DNA from: Fibrivirga algicola
GTDB taxonomy: Bacteria > Bacteroidota > Bacteroidia > Cytophagales > Spirosomataceae
Reading direction: 5' to 3'
NCBI RefSeq assembly: GCF_011742925.1
Contig: NZ_WAEL01000007.1
Coordinates: 62,001 to 126,000 of the forward strand
DNA length: 64,000 bases
This document shows positions 1 to 8,451 of this stretch, in pieces. Both the position numbers and the translations under genes were made by a program. The notes under the pieces are model-generated. The model worked only from the letters and a program-made list of their open reading frames with translations, made no database searches and had not been told where the DNA came from. Every line of letters starts with the position of its first letter. Within the stretch, counting starts at the first letter, position 1.

Positions 1-586
1 GCCGGAGTGCATCGGCCAGGTTGCGGGCCATCATAGCCGACGGTTTCCCGTTAATTAACACCCGGATGTTGCTGTTGCCCCGCATCTGAATGTTGCCGTC
101 CAGATCCAGGCTCAGCGATGGTACTTTCCGTAGCACGTCGGCGGCCGATCCTCCTACGTTAGAAATGTCCTTTTCCGCATTATACACCAGCCGGTCGCCT
201 TTCTCTTCAATCAGGGCCTTCTGTGCCGTCACGGTCAATTCGCTCAGGGTTCGGCTGTCTGATCGGAGCTGAATGGCACCCAGATTCAGCGCGGGCTGGT
301 CGGCTGGTACGGCAATCAGGCGATTTTTTGGTTGGAAACCGATCGATGAGAGTGTGAGCGTGTAGCTGCCGGGGGCCAGGTTCGCCAGCTTGAACGTACC
401 TGAACTATCAGTCGTACTGCCGGTGATCAGCGTGGTACCATTCCGGACGGCAACTGTGGCGAAGGGAACCGGTTTCGTACTCGCTGAGTCGACGAGTGAT
501 CCAGAAACGGTGACTTTTGGAAGCGATTGGGCAACAGTGGTCCCAACCCATAGCGCCAGGGCGGCTACGGTTAAAAAGAGTTTCAT
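1..586 (-). CDS. TonB-dependent receptor / outer-membrane beta-barrel family protein, N-terminal part only
   Basis: This gene runs off the left edge of the window, so only the first 195 codons are visible. It starts with a signal peptide (residues 1-20, ending TTVAQ), followed by a carboxypeptidase-regulatory-like beta-sandwich (about 23-100, with VPFATVAVRNG and a TLSSIGFQ end). A plug-type domain follows from about residue 105, recognisable from DRLVYNAEKD, ADVLRKVPSL, MRGNSNIRVLINGKPS. This order matches the outer-membrane beta-barrel (OMP_b-brl_3) branch of TonB-dependent receptors, expected to import a ligand or act as a surface barrel; the substrate cannot be told. It follows two DUF4097 genes on the same strand across a 337-bp gap containing a 21-bp-spaced direct repeat, so it probably has its own promoter. 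Confidence 0.85.
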   Translation of the reverse strand, partial: MKLFLTVAALALWVGTTVAQSLPKVTVSGSLVDSASTKPVPFATVAVRNGTTLITGSTTDSSGTFKLANLAPGSYTLTLSSIGFQPKNRLIAVPADQPALNLGAIQLRSDSRTLSELTVTAQKALIEEKGDRLVYNAEKDISNVGGSAADVLRKVPSLSLDLDGNIQMRGNSNIRVLINGKPSAMMARNLADALR

Positions 587-923
587 ACGTGGTTGATTGG
601 AGAGAGTCGGTAGACGTAGTAAGGGCTGGCTGCTCAGGCGTTCGGTTGCGGCACCGTCGAACAAATGAGCTACGTGTTGTGCATCGTGTTTTACAGATTG
701 ATGACCAAAACTAGGTGTCGGCGCCAAGCCCGTGTTGACAATGGGATAAACCCGCTCAAAAATGGGATGAACCCAAACAGACCTGGCTACTCGTCGACCT
801 GTCTGTCTGCGTCGTTAATTTTCGGTAGCGTAACCCCATCGAGAATTGCCTCGCAGACTGATCTTGCCCCGTAAAGAGCCAGCAAATTCTGAAATGTTGC
901 AACCACAGCCAGAAATGGCCAAT
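587..923. other. 337-bp non-coding gap upstream of the TonB-dependent receptor gene
   Basis: No convincing gene is seen on either strand. The only structure noticed is the direct repeat described separately at 740-774. The gap separates the DUF4097 gene from the receptor gene, both on the minus strand, and is long enough for an independent promoter. Confidence 0.6.
740..774 (-). promoter_or_regulatory. Direct repeat with 21-bp period, candidate LytTR-type operator
   Basis: On the plus strand AATGGGATAAACCC (740-753) recurs as AATGGGATGAACCC (761-774), 13 of 14 bases identical with a period of exactly 21 bp, two helical turns. Read on the minus strand, towards the receptor gene, each copy contains GGGTTNATCCC, and GTTNAT resembles the core of LytTR-domain recognition sites, which are also paired at about 21 bp. 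It ends about 154 bp upstream of the receptor start codon. The repeat is observed; the LytTR reading is inference. Confidence 0.4.
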
Positions 924-1628
924 TTATTTTTCTTTACGCAGAAAAATATTGTTGCTGATCGACTCCAGCCGCACCTCCGGGCCTCCGCTCAGAACAGTGC
1001 CTTCCAGCAGGTAGCCCACAATGGGATGCTTCTCCCGCTTGTTCTTAAACTCAATGCTGAGGTCAGAATACACCTCTCCGGTAATGGTTTTCAGCGCTAC
1101 ATTGGCGCCCTTGTTACCCGCCCAGCTCATATCGACAAAGCCACTGATCGACTTTGCCCAAACAGGGTTTGTTGCTCCCTGAATATCAATGTTACCGTTG
1201 ATCGTTTCTACGCGCAGGGCCGCCTTCCGGGGCAGAAATACGATGTAGTTGATGGTGCTGCAAACGGAATAGGAGTCTCCGTTTTTATCGGTCCGCCAGG
1301 TCGATTGGTTCTTCGTGCCGGGACAGTCTTCGGCCTTCCCCTGCTTGATCAGTTCTTTATCGAAATCTGCTTTCAAGCTGACAGCCTGAGCCGTGGAAGC
1401 CGTTTCGACCAGCAACGCATCGTTGAGCTTACCGTTGTTGATCGTCGCCGCAATCCGTACCGAAACGTCCGGTTTATCCCAGTATCGTACCTGAATACTG
1501 TCGCCGAACTTCAGATCTAGGTGAACGGCCTGGTCAGCGGCAAGGGGTAATGTTTTGGTGATGATTTTCTGGGCGAAAACAGGGCTTACCAAAAAGAGAG
1601 ATAACAGCAGAAGCAGGAAGGTTTTCAT
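924..1628 (-). CDS. DUF4097-like secreted beta-helical protein
   Basis: 234 residues with a signal peptide (1-19, ending SPVFAQ). The body consists of short beta-strand repeats such as LRVETINGNIDIQG, KSISGFVDMSW and LKTITGEVYSDL, ending RLESISNNIFLRK. This is the pattern of DUF4097 (putative adhesin) proteins, predicted to form a right-handed beta-solenoid in the periplasm or at the surface. A central insert (about 95-130) carries two cysteines that could form a disulfide. It is a shorter, diverged paralogue of the next gene upstream (both end SSDIYIRK/SNNIFLRK style). It is probably the last gene of the sigma/anti-sigma operon. Molecular function is unknown; a cell-envelope role is inferred from context. 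Confidence 0.75.
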   Translation of the reverse strand: MKTFLLLLLSLFLVSPVFAQKIITKTLPLAADQAVHLDLKFGDSIQVRYWDKPDVSVRIAATINNGKLNDALLVETASTAQAVSLKADFDKELIKQGKAEDCPGTKNQSTWRTDKNGDSYSVCSTINYIVFLPRKAALRVETINGNIDIQGATNPVWAKSISGFVDMSWAGNKGANVALKTITGEVYSDLSIEFKNKREKHPIVGYLLEGTVLSGGPEVRLESISNNIFLRKEK

Positions 1629-1701
1629 AAGAGCAGGAGGAAAGGAAAGAGATGGAATAACGTGAAATGCAGGTACGTGAGACAGACCAGGGCTGAGTCG
1701 C

Positions 1702-2550
1702 TTACTTCTGTTTTCGGATGTAGATATCGCTGCTGATCGTTTTTAATTGCAGGTCGACGCCTCCGCCGTTTGCCGCACCGTTAATGACATGCCCGCCGCC
1801 CATGCGTGTCAGGCCGTCTTTCTTGGTCAGCCCCAGATCAAAGTCTGTATACATCTCACCGTTGATCGAACTGAGCTTGAAATTAGCTTTTGTAGCGGCT
1901 GGCAGCGAGACATCGATCGCGCCGCTGATGGTTGAGATAGCAGTTGGCTTGCTCTGATTCAGGGTCGAATACACCACCTTAACTTCGCCGTTCGTCGTGT
2001 TGGCAACAACGGGGCCGGTAACATTCAGTAAATTGATGTCGCCGTTTTTCGTGCGTATTTCCAGATCGCCGTCTACGTTTTGCACCGTTACGCCACCAGC
2101 CCCCCAGTTGGTCTGCTCGTACAGAATGGCCGCTTTCTGAGGGACCCGAATGGTATACGGGACGGTCTTACGTGATGCATTTTCGATCCGTATCCCCCCG
2201 TTTTCTGACGTCACTGCGAGGCCAAGTCCGGTATTGTCTACGGCAGAGTTGTACAGCGAACGTAATCCTTTGGCACGCTCTGGCGGCGCTTCTATCCTTG
2301 CCGTAGTCTGGATAATCAGCTCATTGCCGTTGTACCCCTCAATTTTCAGGTTACCTGCATCCAGCATGATCGTCACTTTCTGATCGGCAGTATTGGCCAG
2401 CCTGGTCTTGTACTCTTTGGCTTGGCCTTGTACTACGTCACCTTCCTTCACGCGGTATTGGGCAGAACCAGACAGCGCTTTGTTATCCTGCGCGAAAAGC
2501 ACAGTGGATTGACCCAGGCATAGGGCGCCCAGCAACAGCATTTTTTTCAT
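1702..2550 (-). CDS. DUF4097 family secreted protein
   Basis: 282 residues with a signal peptide (1-20, ending TVLFAQ). After about residue 50 the protein is a run of beta repeats typical of DUF4097: VTIMLDAGNLKIEGYNGNEL, VDGDLEIRTKNGDINLLNVT, AISTISGAIDVSLP, KLSSINGEMYTDFDL, LKTISSDIYIRKQK. It lies 26 bp downstream of the anti-sigma gene and 73 bp upstream of its shorter paralogue. DUF4097 genes commonly sit behind ECF sigma/anti-sigma pairs in Bacteroidota, so a product of an envelope-stress regulon is the best inference. No catalytic residues are visible. Confidence 0.8.
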   Translation of the reverse strand: MKKMLLLGALCLGQSTVLFAQDNKALSGSAQYRVKEGDVVQGQAKEYKTRLANTADQKVTIMLDAGNLKIEGYNGNELIIQTTARIEAPPERAKGLRSLYNSAVDNTGLGLAVTSENGGIRIENASRKTVPYTIRVPQKAAILYEQTNWGAGGVTVQNVDGDLEIRTKNGDINLLNVTGPVVANTTNGEVKVVYSTLNQSKPTAISTISGAIDVSLPAATKANFKLSSINGEMYTDFDLGLTKKDGLTRMGGGHVINGAANGGGVDLQLKTISSDIYIRKQK

Positions 2551-2576
2551 AGTAGTAATGAGTTAATTAAGATTTT

Positions 2577-3371
2577 TCAGGAAGGAGAGTGCGTTGAACT
2601 TGTCAACGCGCCGACTCCTTCTTCTGCTTTTAGGCGCACTACTTCCAGCACCTGCTGGTTGCGGGCCAGCCACTGCATATCGGTGGTGGCCCGTTTTTCT
2701 TTGATGGCTACCAGCGCGTCAATCAGCGTCAGTTGCACATTGGGGTCTTTCTGAATACGAAGTGACTGAATCAGTGCTTCGCGGACGCCTTCCTCCCGCT
2801 CGAAATGCGTTAATGCCTGACAAGCCGCGAGCCTGACGTTGACATTGGCGTCGAAGTTGAGCGTGTTGATCAGTAATTGCGTGATCTCCCGGTCGGCTTC
2901 GTCAAGTTCATAACTCTGGTTCACAGCCTGAATCCGGTCACTTGCCGACGTTTGAGTGTTTGCGTCGAAGGCGAGTACTTTCTTCATTGAGGCTGCCTCT
3001 GGTTGTTCGCTGGTCATCAGACCAGGGCTATATGCTACCGTTGACCGTGACTGACTGTAAAACTGGCCTCCCGCAAAACCGATGAGGAGCAGCGTTACCC
3101 CGGCCGCTAGGCGCATCCCCCAACTGGTTAACTGCCGCACCTTACCCATCGGAGGTGGGGGAGAAAGTTGCTGGTCGAGACGAGTGCTAAACTCAGGTGA
3201 GGGCTGCTGGCTTCGGGCATTGGTAAACTGCGTAAACAGCGCTGAGTATGGCTGTAAATGCACCGGAATCAAATCAGTCTGCTGAAAAAAAGCGCGTAGT
3301 TGTTTCTCGTCGTCAAGCGTCGTTTCTCCCGCGAAATAGCGAGTTAGCAACGCATCAATATCCTGCTTCAT
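2577..3371 (-). CDS. Anti-sigma factor with periplasmic HEAT-like repeats
   Basis: 264 residues. The N-terminal cytoplasmic part (1-80) has the DIDALLTRYFAGETTLDDEKQLRAF start typical of Bacteroidota FecR-like or anti-sigma proteins. One membrane segment (about 86-104, LAAGVTLLLIGFAGGQFY) follows, then a periplasmic region with HEAT-like helices (LLINTLNFDANVNVRLAACQ, LRIQKDPNVQLTLIDALVAI). The start codon overlaps the 3' end of the ECF sigma gene by 17 bp, showing translational coupling. It should hold the sigma factor at the membrane and release it in response to an envelope signal. The HEAT repeats replace the sensor domain seen in other anti-sigma factors and may bind a protein partner; that is inference. 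Confidence 0.75.
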   Translation of the reverse strand: MKQDIDALLTRYFAGETTLDDEKQLRAFFQQTDLIPVHLQPYSALFTQFTNARSQQPSPEFSTRLDQQLSPPPPMGKVRQLTSWGMRLAAGVTLLLIGFAGGQFYSQSRSTVAYSPGLMTSEQPEAASMKKVLAFDANTQTSASDRIQAVNQSYELDEADREITQLLINTLNFDANVNVRLAACQALTHFEREEGVREALIQSLRIQKDPNVQLTLIDALVAIKEKRATTDMQWLARNQQVLEVVRLKAEEGVGALTSSTHSPS

Positions 3372-3882
3372 AGTCGTTCAATTTTAAGTACCCGTCGCGT
3401 AGCCGCTGTCGTGCCCGTGAGAGGGTAACCCGGATGGCGTTGATCGAAAGACCCGTCACCTGTTCAATTTCTTCGAAGGAATATTCCTCCACGTCGCGCA
3501 GATGCAGCACCAGTTTTTGCGCATCAGGCAGTTCATCAATAAGTCGCCGCATCTGGCTTGCACTATCGGTTAGTTCTGTTTGCCGATAGGGCGAAAGTTG
3601 CTCAGTAGGTACGTTGCCCAGATCAGCCTGATCGACCGACTTTTGTCGAGCGTGAGACTTCAGTCGGTCCAGGCATAAATTCCTGGTCATCTGAACGGCT
3701 AAGGCTTCCACGCTTTGGTACGTATCTAGTTGTTGTCGGTTCGACCACAAACGCATTAGCACGTCCTGCAAGGCATCCTCGGCATCTTCGCGGTTACGCA
3801 GAAAGAGCGTAGCCAACCGAAAGAGTCGATTCTGTACCGGCAAAATCCGTTGCTTGAATGCGTGTAGATCCATGTCAATCAC
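3355..3882 (-). CDS. ECF-type RNA polymerase sigma factor
   Basis: 175 residues, the usual length for ECF sigma-70 factors. Region 2 is seen as FLRNREDAEDALQDVLMRLW followed by AVQMTRNLCLDRLKSHAR. Region 4 is seen as LPDAQKLVLHLRDVEEYSFE and LSINAIRVTLSRARQRLRDG, a helix-turn-helix for the -35 element. The gene overlaps the anti-sigma gene by 17 bp, so the two are coupled. The start used opens MIDMDLHAF; an internal Met at codon 4 is an alternative. It is divergent from the royal-jelly-like gene across a 147-bp gap. It probably controls this operon and other envelope genes. Confidence 0.93.
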   Translation of the reverse strand: MIDMDLHAFKQRILPVQNRLFRLATLFLRNREDAEDALQDVLMRLWSNRQQLDTYQSVEALAVQMTRNLCLDRLKSHARQKSVDQADLGNVPTEQLSPYRQTELTDSASQMRRLIDELPDAQKLVLHLRDVEEYSFEEIEQVTGLSINAIRVTLSRARQRLRDGYLKLNDYEAGY

Positions 3883-4029
3883 AAAGACGACTGATTTTCA
3901 TAAACATTACAGGATCGAACAAAAAAAATGGGCGTGTGCCTTTACCGGGGATGTCAGGTGGGTACGTCGGGTCTACTCCGTCAATGAATCCAGCCAAACA
4001 TGCAGCCCAAAGTCCGCGTTACGTATACC

Positions 4030-5106
4030 ATGAAGAACCTGATTCTTATTCTCATTAGTGCGGTAGGCGTTCAGGCGGCTATTGCCCAAACCGGGGCCAA
4101 ACTGATTGAGGTGGCCGAGTTCGGTCGGTACCAGCCTATTGGGCTGGCGGTGTCGCAGGATGCACCAACAGGGCGCGTTTTTGTTACGTTTCCCAAACGA
4201 AACCCATATCAGTTTGGGCTGGCCGAACTAGTGAATGGGCAGCGGAAGCCGTATCCCAATGCGGAGTGGAATCAGTGGGATTCGCTGCAACCGCGCGACC
4301 GGTTTGTGAACGTGCAGGCTCTGTTCGTTGACCAGACGAATTCGCTGTGGGTCCTCGATCCAGCAAATCCGGCCGAGTACCCCCCGTTTACGGACGGTAT
4401 AAAGCTGCTGAAGATCAACCTGATGCAGAATAAAGTAGAGCGCATTTATCGCTTCGACGACCTGCCCCGAAATCAACTGGGCCTGAATGACGTGCAGGTC
4501 GATTCGCAGCGTCAGATTGCTTATCTGTCAGACCCCCGGCGCTCGGCCATCGTGGTGCTGGATTTAGCAACCGGCAAAAGCCGGACGGTGTTGGAAAAGC
4601 ATCCGTCCACTTCGGCCGATCCCAGGTTCAGGTTAGTTATCGATGGGAAAGAGGTCGCCGATCAGGCGGGCAGGCCCTTCAGCAGTAACGTAAACGGCAT
4701 TGCCCTGACTCACGATTTTCGGTATCTCTATTACCGGGCCATCAACCAGACAAGTTTATACCGGATTGCGACTGACCTGCTAACAAACTCCGACCTATCG
4801 CCCGAGCAGTTAGCCGCTGGTGTGGAAACGATGGGCGAAACGGGCGTGTCGCACGGAATGATCGCCGACAAGGCGGGTAATGTGTACCTGACCGATTCGC
4901 CCAATAAAGCCCTTCGTCGGTTCACGCCCGGCCGAAAGTTGGAAACGGTGGTGCAAGATGATCGCCTGCTTTGGCCCGACAGTTTCGGGATCAGCCCCGA
5001 TGGGTATTTGTACGTGACTGCCGCCCAGATCCAGCGTACAGCCCGGTACAACAACGGCCAGGATAAGGTCAGTTACCCGTTCAGGCTGTATAAAGTCAAG
5101 CTCTGA
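4030..5106 (+). CDS. Major-royal-jelly/yellow family beta-propeller protein (gluconolactonase-like), secreted
   Basis: The start at 4030 is chosen because it opens a clean signal peptide (MKNLILILISAVGVQAAIAQ); an upstream in-frame ATG at 4000 would add ten polar residues. The mature protein has the repeated strand pattern of a six-bladed propeller: GLAVSQDAPTGRVFVTFPK, LWVLDPANP, LGLNDVQVDSQRQIAYLSDP, SNVNGIALTHDFRYLYYR, HGMIADKAGNVYLTD, WPDSFGISPDGYLYVTAAQ. These match the MRJP/yellow family, a relative of SMP-30/gluconolactonases. The family includes lactonases and dopachrome-converting enzymes, but the substrate here is unknown. It ends convergently with the molybdenum enzyme operon, separated by a 17-bp-arm inverted repeat. 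Confidence 0.8.
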   Translation: MKNLILILISAVGVQAAIAQTGAKLIEVAEFGRYQPIGLAVSQDAPTGRVFVTFPKRNPYQFGLAELVNGQRKPYPNAEWNQWDSLQPRDRFVNVQALFVDQTNSLWVLDPANPAEYPPFTDGIKLLKINLMQNKVERIYRFDDLPRNQLGLNDVQVDSQRQIAYLSDPRRSAIVVLDLATGKSRTVLEKHPSTSADPRFRLVIDGKEVADQAGRPFSSNVNGIALTHDFRYLYYRAINQTSLYRIATDLLTNSDLSPEQLAAGVETMGETGVSHGMIADKAGNVYLTDSPNKALRRFTPGRKLETVVQDDRLLWPDSFGISPDGYLYVTAAQIQRTARYNNGQDKVSYPFRLYKVKL

Positions 5107-5110
5107 ATAG

Positions 5111-5169
5111 TGATCGATGATCGGTACTGCCTCTCTCGATACGGAGCGGGAGGTACCGATCATCGATCA
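5111..5169. terminator. Inverted repeat between convergent genes, probable bidirectional terminator
   Basis: TGATCGATGATCGGTAC (5111-5127) is perfectly complementary to 5153-5169, giving a 17-bp stem and a 25-base loop. It starts 4 bp after one stop codon and ends 5 bp before the converging stop codon. There is no T-tract. Position and symmetry suggest transcription termination or 3'-end protection for both genes. Confidence 0.6.
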
Positions 5170-5174
5170 ACTTA

Positions 5175-7400
5175 TTAACTGATAATAGATTCCACTGTGA
5201 TCGGCACGTTGTAGTGGCGTTTGCCGGTGGCGTGGTAAATCGCGTTGGCAATGGCTGAGACAGTGCCAACGATGCCGATCTCACCGATGCCTTTAACCCC
5301 CGCCGGATTCACGATCTCGTCGTTTTCTTCGATGAAAAAAGCGTCCAGATTCTTGATGTCGGCGTTGACGGGTACGTGGTATTCGGCCAGGTTTGGGTTC
5401 ATGACACGGTTGGTTCGCTGATCGGTAGCGGCGTACTCGTGCAATGCCATGCTCAGACCCCACACCATGCCGCCGAGAATCTGGCTTTTAGCCGTTTTCT
5501 CGTTGACGATCTTTCCAGCGGCAATGCTGGCCAGCATCCGCGACACGCGCACTTCACCCAGTGCTTCGTCAACACGGACTTCCACGAACACAGCCCCAAA
5601 GGCGTTCATCGAGTAGGTGTCTTTTTCAGCCCCGGAAGTCGATTTTACGGTGGCTTCGACGGGTTTGCCGCCGTTGCGCTTGAGCAGACTAACCAGGGTT
5701 TCGTTCTTTTTAGGGTTCGATTTAGATTCCAGGCGGCCGTCTTTAGCCACCAGATCGGCCTCGGCTGCGGCGTAGAGCGGTGATTTCTTATCGCTGTAGG
5801 CCATCTTTTTCAGCTTCTTCAGCACGTCTTCGGCTGCTTCTGCCACCGCCGAGCCGGTAGTAACCGTTGTGCGCGAACCTCCCGAACCAACGGCTTCGGG
5901 GTACTTGGAATCACCCGCACCGAGTGTCACTTTGTCGGGCGATAGGCCAAGAATTTCGGCGGCGATCTGGGTCATGATCGTGAACGTACCCGTGCCTAAA
6001 TCCTGCGTAGCCGTTTCGAGCCGGACGGTGCCGTCGGCATTGAGCCGCAACATGGCCGACGACTCACCCCGGTTAACGGGGTACACCGTCGTGGCCATAC
6101 CCGTACCAATCAGGTAATTCCCATCGCGGGTGGCGCGGGGTTGGGCAGGGCGTTTCGACCAGCCAAATTTATCGGCTCCCTGCTGGTAGCATTCCCGCAA
6201 CGATTTGCTGGTATAGGGCAGGTTTTTGTGCGGGTCTGTTTCGGCGTAGTTGACCAGCCTAAACTGCAGCGGGTCCATCTTAAGCTGAGTTGCCAGCTCG
6301 TCGATCGCGCATTCGAGCGCAACCACGCCTGGTGCTTCGCCTGGTGCCCGCATTGGCGAGGTGTATCCGACATTTGCCTTAATAAACTTGTGGGTCGTGG
6401 CCAGATTAGGGCAGGCGTAGAGCATTCGGGTAATGGTGCCGCCCGGTTCCATGAAGTCATCCATAGTGCCGGTCTGCGCAACCGTGTCGTGCGACATGGC
6501 CGTTAGCTGCCCGGTGGCATTGGCCCCCGCCGTCATCTTCTGTACGGTGGCTGACCGGGAGCCCACCATGCCGAACATGTGTTCGCGCTTTAGCACCAGT
6601 TTCACCGGTTTGTTCACCAGCTTCGCGGCCATTGGGCCGAGCATTGCCTGCGAAAAGGTAGTGCCCTTACTGCCGAAACCGCCGCCCAGGTACTGCGTAA
6701 TCACACGCACATTTTCTTTCGGAATACCGAAAATCTCAGCTACGCGCTTCTGACTGGCCGAAATGCCCTGCGTGGCGTTGTACATAGTCAACTTATCGCC
6801 TTCCCAGTACGACAGCAGCGCGTGTGGCTCCAGCGCGTTGTGGTACTGCGTAGGTGTGCGGAAGGTGGCGTCTAATCGGGCCGTAGCCTCGCCCATGCCT
6901 TTTTTTAGATCGCCCCGAATGGTGTCTACCTGGTCGTCGTAACGGGGGAGTTGTTTCGGCGTAGTGGCCTTGTCGATATTGGCAGGCAACTCGGGCTTAA
7001 GCGCTTGTGTATCATAGGTTACCCGTATCCGCGCTGCCCCATCGACGGCCCGTTCGAACGTGTCGGCGATGACCATCGCGATCGGCTGGTTGTTGTAATG
7101 CACCACGTTGTCCTGAAATACGTGTAGTACCCGGTCGGTGGCCATCTGGCTGGTCTTGTTCTTGTCAAGGCCGCCCAGCTTAGGTGCGTTCTCATGCGAC
7201 ATAATAGCCACAATACCGGGAAGCTTCATCGTTTCCGACGTATCGATTTTCTGGATACGCCCATTGGGAACGGTGCTCATTACCAGCACGCCATGCACCA
7301 GATCGGGCCGTTTTATGTCGGCCGAATACCGGGCTGATCCGGTTACTTTCTGCGTCCCGTCGATTCGGTCAATCGGGTCGCCTATTAGTTTCTTTGCCAT
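5175..7400 (-). CDS. paoC: Aldehyde oxidoreductase, molybdopterin-binding subunit (PaoC-like)
   Basis: 741 residues, close to the length of E. coli PaoC (YagR) and other xanthine dehydrogenase family large subunits. It opens GDPIDRIDGTQKVTGSARYS, the hallmark N-terminus of this subunit. Further markers are YLGGGFGSKG (molybdopterin dinucleotide region), SPMRAPGEAPG, GSGGSRTTVTTGSAVAEAA and GVKGIGEIGIVGTVSAIANA, which carries the base-catalyst Glu near the C-terminus. It should oxidise aldehydes to carboxylates with molybdenum cytosine dinucleotide and pass electrons to the FAD and FeS subunits encoded just upstream on this strand. No PaoD/XdhC-type maturation gene is visible nearby. The symbol is by similarity of architecture and not proven orthology. 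Confidence 0.9.
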   Translation of the reverse strand: MAKKLIGDPIDRIDGTQKVTGSARYSADIKRPDLVHGVLVMSTVPNGRIQKIDTSETMKLPGIVAIMSHENAPKLGGLDKNKTSQMATDRVLHVFQDNVVHYNNQPIAMVIADTFERAVDGAARIRVTYDTQALKPELPANIDKATTPKQLPRYDDQVDTIRGDLKKGMGEATARLDATFRTPTQYHNALEPHALLSYWEGDKLTMYNATQGISASQKRVAEIFGIPKENVRVITQYLGGGFGSKGTTFSQAMLGPMAAKLVNKPVKLVLKREHMFGMVGSRSATVQKMTAGANATGQLTAMSHDTVAQTGTMDDFMEPGGTITRMLYACPNLATTHKFIKANVGYTSPMRAPGEAPGVVALECAIDELATQLKMDPLQFRLVNYAETDPHKNLPYTSKSLRECYQQGADKFGWSKRPAQPRATRDGNYLIGTGMATTVYPVNRGESSAMLRLNADGTVRLETATQDLGTGTFTIMTQIAAEILGLSPDKVTLGAGDSKYPEAVGSGGSRTTVTTGSAVAEAAEDVLKKLKKMAYSDKKSPLYAAAEADLVAKDGRLESKSNPKKNETLVSLLKRNGGKPVEATVKSTSGAEKDTYSMNAFGAVFVEVRVDEALGEVRVSRMLASIAAGKIVNEKTAKSQILGGMVWGLSMALHEYAATDQRTNRVMNPNLAEYHVPVNADIKNLDAFFIEENDEIVNPAGVKGIGEIGIVGTVSAIANAIYHATGKRHYNVPITVESIIS

Positions 7401-7473
7401 AATTGAAATGGGGTTGGCCGGTTTTCAGACAATCCTGTGCAGCCGAACTGTAAATCGCTGCCTGAAAAACCGT

Positions 7474-8451
7474 TTATGCCGTGACTGTCTGTAGCGCTCT
7501 GACGATAGCTGATTGGGCCAGTTTTACTTTGAAGGCGTTATGCTCATGAGGCTGTGCGCCGGCCAGCAGCTGCGTTGCTGCTGCCTGAAACGTTGCGTCA
7601 TTCGCCGGTTTGCCAACCAACTGCTTCTCAACCTCGGCGAGTCGCCAGGGTTTATGAGCCACGCCGCCCAGAGCCAGTCGGGCCTCACGAATAACGCCGC
7701 CCTCAACCGCCAGGCGGGCCGCCACCGACACGATAGCAAAGGCATACGACGCCCGGTCGCGCACCTTCAGGTAGTGCGACTTGCCCGCATTTTTCGGAGT
7801 GGGTAAGTCAATGGCCGTAATCAGCTCGTTGGGCTCCAGTATTGTGTCTTTTTGGGGGGTGGTACCGGGCAGGCGATGAAAGTCGACCACCGGCACCGAC
7901 CGATTGCCGTTTGGGCCGCTGATCTGAACCACAGCGTCGAGGGCACTCAGGGCCACATTCATATCGCTCGGATTGGTGGCGATGCAGCTCGGACTGGCTC
8001 CCAGAATAGCATGGATACGGTTGTAGCCACCAATGGCCCCACAACCACTACCGGGTGCCCGTTTGTTGCAGGGCTGGCTCGTGTCGTAAAAGTAATTGCA
8101 ACGGGTACGTTGCAGCAGGTTGCCGCCCATCGTGGCCATGTTGCGGAGTTGTGGCGACGCACCGGCCAGCAATGCTTCGGCCAGCAGTGGAAACTGGCTC
8201 TTGACCAGCGCATTAGCGGCTACATCGCTGTTGGTTGCCAGCGCGCCAATGCGAAGACCAGTGGCTGTTTTCTCAATCCGGGTTAGCGCTAACCGACTGA
8301 TATCGACCAACGTACCTGGTTGCTCTACCTCGTATTTCATGAGGTCGACCAGGTTAGTGCCGCCCGCAATAAAACGGCTGGCGGGAGCAGCTCCGATCAG
8401 GCGGAGGGCATCGGCTGGCTGATTGGCCTGCACATAATCGAATGCGTTCAT
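7474..8451 (-). CDS. paoB: Aldehyde oxidoreductase, FAD-binding subunit with [4Fe-4S] motif (PaoB-like)
   Basis: 325 residues. FAD-binding signatures of the CO/xanthine dehydrogenase medium subunit are present: RFIAGGTNLVDLMKYEV and TMGGNLLQRTRCNYF. Distinctive of PaoB, four cysteines sit in an insertion: TRCNYF, QPCNKR, GSGCGAIGGYNRIHAI and SPSCIATNPSD. In E. coli PaoB these bind a [4Fe-4S] cluster absent from most xanthine dehydrogenases. The C-terminal CO_deh_flav_C domain includes YLKVRDRASYAFAIVSVA and LALGGVAHKPWR. The start codon overlaps the end of the 2Fe-2S gene by 4 bp (ATGA), and the molybdenum subunit follows after 73 bp, so the three form one operon. Confidence 0.9.
   Translation of the reverse strand: MNAFDYVQANQPADALRLIGAAPASRFIAGGTNLVDLMKYEVEQPGTLVDISRLALTRIEKTATGLRIGALATNSDVAANALVKSQFPLLAEALLAGASPQLRNMATMGGNLLQRTRCNYFYDTSQPCNKRAPGSGCGAIGGYNRIHAILGASPSCIATNPSDMNVALSALDAVVQISGPNGNRSVPVVDFHRLPGTTPQKDTILEPNELITAIDLPTPKNAGKSHYLKVRDRASYAFAIVSVAARLAVEGGVIREARLALGGVAHKPWRLAEVEKQLVGKPANDATFQAAATQLLAGAQPHEHNAFKVKLAQSAIVRALQTVTA

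Noticed and set aside
846-1520. A 224-codon open frame on the plus strand
   Set aside because: It overlaps the DUF4097-like gene on the opposite strand, which has a signal peptide and repeat structure; no family features in the plus-strand frame.
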